A stretch of 64,000 bases of DNA from Apis mellifera. Its lineage: Eukaryota > Arthropoda > Insecta > Hymenoptera > Apidae. Where the stretch lies: NCBI RefSeq assembly GCF_003254395.2, contig NC_037639.1:2646501-2710500 (forward strand), read 5' to 3'. This document shows positions 61,553 through 64,000 of this stretch, in pieces. Under the pieces are notes generated by a model that made no database searches, was not told the DNA's origin, and saw only the letters and a list, made by a program, of their open reading frames with translations. Every line of letters begins with the position of its first letter. The first letter of the stretch is position 1. A program made the position numbers and the translations under genes.

Positions 61553-61594
61553 AACGTCATCCCAATGACGTCACGTGACATCACGAGCACCAAT
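61553..61594. promoter_or_regulatory. CCAAT / CRE / CACGTG composite element
   Basis: In 42 bp there are ACGTCA (61554-61559), CCAAT (61562-61566), TGACGTCA (61566-61573) overlapping CACGTG (61572-61577) in the palindrome GTCACGTGAC, TGACATCA (61576-61583) and a second CCAAT (61590-61594). The sequence is non-repetitive and lies at the AT/GC boundary of island J. This combination is typical of proximal promoters bound by CREB/ATF, NF-Y and bHLH-Zip factors. No transcript is identified. Confidence 0.45.
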
Positions 61595-62006
61595 CCCCCG
61601 AATCGGACTCGAAAAAAGGTGGTGCAACGGGCGACACGAGGGGATTGTCGCTTGAAAAACATGGTGGAGATCCATTGTCGAGCACGTTTCTCACTCTCAC
61701 GGGGCAATCTTTCACATTCTACGCATACTTTGCGCCCACCCAAGCCCATTCTGCCAGATAGGTGGGTATAACCTTCACACACAGTGGAGCTCGAGTCGGT
61801 ACGACGCCTTAGGAGCCTTGGCAGTTTCGCGGAAGCAACAAGCTGTTTATGGCTGCTCCTCTCTCGTATCCTCCCGCCCCCTTCCTCGTACCCACCCCTC
61901 CCTCCCCCTTTATCCCTCCTTGCTCTCTTCCACGCTCGGCTCAGCACGAGGTTGTTGTTGCTGTTGCTTCTCGCGCGTTACGTCTCCTCAGTATCGGTAT
62001 CGCCGA

Positions 62007-62051
62007 TCTCTCTCTCTCTTTCTCTCTCTCTGTCTCTCTCTCTCTCTCTCC
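62007..62051. repeat. (CT)n microsatellite
   Basis: CT units with TTT and TGT interruptions over about 45 bp. Confidence 0.95.
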
Positions 62052-62469
62052 CTTCTCTTCCTGCAAAAGGATAGGTTATGGAGAAAGAGAGCGAGGGAGA
62101 AAGTAACCGTAAGGAGGACCGAAGGAAGGGAAGAGAGAGAGAAGTAGAGCATGGGGGGAACCCTCCAGGGAGTAACCTTCGGCGCGAACAGCGTGCCAAG
62201 TGGCTGTTTACATCAATTTTATCGCCGATTTCTGAACCCCGATGTCGGGACAGATTTCACGCGATCGCGTCTCTCCTTGCATCGAGTGGAATATCTTTGG
62301 CACATGAGTCGAGGAACGGTGGGGCAAGGGATGAATAAATGTGGCGGGTGTTGCTTTTGGAATCGAAGGAATTTGCGGATCGATTCGTGCAAGTATTATT
62401 ATATTCTTGCGTTATTATTTTGTAAATTTTTCGCGAATGAAAGGAATTTCGTACGCGTGGATTTGTAAA

Positions 62470-62860
62470 AATCGGTGTAACGGTGCCGGTGATTTGCGAG
62501 TGATAAAAGTATCATATTGAAAAAATGATGAGGAATGTAACAATGAAATTATTTGAATTTCCAAATATGTATAATAATTATGACGAGGTTGAATAAATGA
62601 CAAATAATTCACAATGTGATAAACCGTATCAATGAAACTTATAATCAATTAATTTTCCTTTATTATTATTATTGTTTGGAAAATATTTCGAAAAATGGTT
62701 CAATGATTTTGACAACGTATCTTCAAGATCATCGAAATCAATGAGAAATATTCTTTCGTAAATAATTATTGATTATCGATAAATTTTTCGTTCGATTTAC
62801 TTAATCACTTAAACGAAGTTTATCGATTCTTTTATTATTATTCAAAAAAAAGAGAAACAG
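62470..62860. other. AT-rich noncoding DNA
   Basis: No supported feature. Confidence 0.75.
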
Positions 62861-63232
62861 AACTTAAAATTTCTTGGTAGACGCGTAATTCTCTGTCAAA
62901 GTTGCAAAGTTCTCAATTGCGGCAGGGCACGAGAGAAACACGTGTTCAACGGGGGATGGAATGATAATTGTAATTAAATGCAACGTTCTAAATCCTCCTC
63001 CTTTTTTTCGGCCGCGTCTTAATTAAAGCTTTTGTTCTAAACTCAGCCCGAGTAGCCGAGGGAAACGTCCGTTTCGCCTGTGGTAACTGGAGCAAGGTGT
63101 AATAAATACTTGGCCGGCGTGCTAGCCGGGTTAGCCCAACTCGACTGTATAAAGAACACTCGAGGCTCGAGCGTGTGATGCGCATTAATTAAAATCTTCT
63201 TCGTCGCGCGAACCATTTTTTCCCTCCTTCTT

Positions 63233-63255
63233 TTCTCTCTCTCTCTCTCTCTCTC
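63233..63255. repeat. (CT)n microsatellite
   Basis: A perfect CT run in GC island K. Confidence 0.95.
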
Positions 63256-63795
63256 CTTTCTCCTCACCTCTCCCCCTTCCCCTCCCCCGACATGGACACA
63301 TCCTCTCGAGCGCAAGGCGCATTTCTTCGGCGAACAACCGACGGAGAAGAGTCTATTTGTCAAAGGAAGGGAGGTAGGTCGATCGGGTGAGCGGAAGAAG
63401 GAAAAACGAGGGATTATCGGAGCTGTATCTTCCTCCTTTGGAGGAATTTATCCCCGTAAAGCCACGGGAGACACGACAATCAAAATCCTTGGCTGAAACT
63501 TTATCGATCGCGCGCGCCTCGCGTGATTCATGTACTCGACATGCAATTCCTGATCACCCTACGGAGTGTCCAGATAACAGACGGAGGGAGGGAGGGAAGG
63601 AGGACGTGTCCACGGCGAGAAGCGTGCACAGATGACCGGGAAAAGCGATAAAGGGAGACGAAGGAAAGGAGAGAGGAAAGAGAGAGAGCGAGAGAGAGAG
63701 AGTCGTGTGTATACACGACTCGCATCTCTCGGCAACCCGTTGCATCCATCCCTCTATCCAACGCTCTCCCTCTCCCTCTCTCATCCCTGGTGTGC

Positions 63796-63822
63796 CTCCT
63801 CCTCCTCCTCCTCCTCCTCCTC
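63796..63822. repeat. (CTC)n trinucleotide repeat
   Basis: About nine CTC units. Confidence 0.95.
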
Positions 63823-64000
63823 GTTCCCCCCCGCTGTACACACCAGCGTACGGATAGAGGGTTGCTCGGCAGCCGATCTGGGACGTGTGCTGGGCAGAGG
63901 CGAATACGAAGGTGGCCGGGGGTAAGTCGTAAGACGGCGAGCGAGAGCCACCACCACCACCCCCTCCCTCTCTGGAGAAAGACGGAAAGAGATATACACG

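Larger units (their letters stand above)
61540..62470. other. GC island J, no supported gene
   Basis: Starts with a dense transcription-factor-motif cluster, then pyrimidine-rich text with (CT)n, then a purine block (about 62080-62160) and balanced sequence. Overlapping frames on both strands (61543-61947 minus, 134 codons; 61784-62147 plus) are not recognisable. It is a plausible promoter island. Confidence 0.55.
62860..64000. other. GC island K, runs off the right end
   Basis: Balanced to GC-rich, with (CT)n at 63233-63255 and (CTC)n at 63796-63822. A purine-rich block (63570-63700) is followed by a pyrimidine-rich one (63730-63840). Frames on both strands are Arg/Glu or Ser/Leu low complexity. 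No gene is supported. Confidence 0.55.

Noticed and set aside
1..64000. CRISPR arrays, bacterial operons, phage or viral genes
   Set aside because: No direct-repeat/spacer pattern, no compact gene arrangement and no recognisable prokaryotic or viral protein. Composition is that of animal nuclear DNA.

Overview
This is a gene-poor stretch of animal nuclear DNA. I found no protein-coding gene, rRNA or tRNA that I can support with confidence. Long AT-rich expanses, full of TAATTA-like and poly-A/T text, alternate sharply with CpG-bearing GC-rich islands. The islands are packed with (GA)n, (CT)n, (GGA)n, (GTC)n, (GGGA)n and (TACC)n microsatellites. Extreme compositional mosaicism, plentiful CpG, dense short microsatellites and little recognisable transposon sequence fit a hymenopteran insect, most likely a bee of the Apis type. 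That assignment is inference from composition, not from a gene match. Almost all long open frames lie inside purine- or pyrimidine-biased tracts, where stop codons are scarce on one strand, and translate to low-complexity peptides.

Layout. 1-560 is a pyrimidine-rich edge. 560-8640 is AT-rich with small mixed-composition islets at 3000-3230, 3880-4200 and 5790-6090. 8640-9400 is an islet around a 95-nt pure-purine run. 9400-13030 is AT-rich, with an islet at 11750-12250. 13030-14700 is GC island A. 14700-19080 is mostly AT-rich, with islets at 15840-16250 and 17285-17720; the second holds the best exon-like open frame. 19080-21540 is island B, with a CRE/E2F-like cluster. 22250-24370 is island C. 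26480-29100 and 30330-33180 are islands D and E; E carries a cluster of CACGTG E-boxes. 33180-37820 is AT-rich. 37830-38620, 39780-40750 and 42100-44100 are further islands. 44100-49900 is mixed. 50170-51340 is an island following an old tandem-repeat cluster. 51946-52273 is a large compound (CA)n/(CACT)n microsatellite. 52270-56200 is mainly AT-rich. 56200-57430 is an island. 58130-59094 is mixed and holds a recent 187-bp tandem duplication. 61540-62470 and 62860-64000 are islands, the first with a CCAAT/CRE/E-box composite at its edge.

Interpretation. The window is best read as an intergenic or large-intron regulatory landscape. The GC islands are candidate promoters or enhancers, and the balanced-composition islets in AT-rich DNA are candidate conserved noncoding elements. 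Nothing here amounts to a new multi-gene system. The more interesting signals are local: tandem duplications of unique sequence, an exact 6-nt-spaced E-box pair, a CRE/E-box/CCAAT composite, an octamer palindrome, a 13-bp hairpin, non-B-DNA tracts, and purine/pyrimidine strand reversal inside islands.
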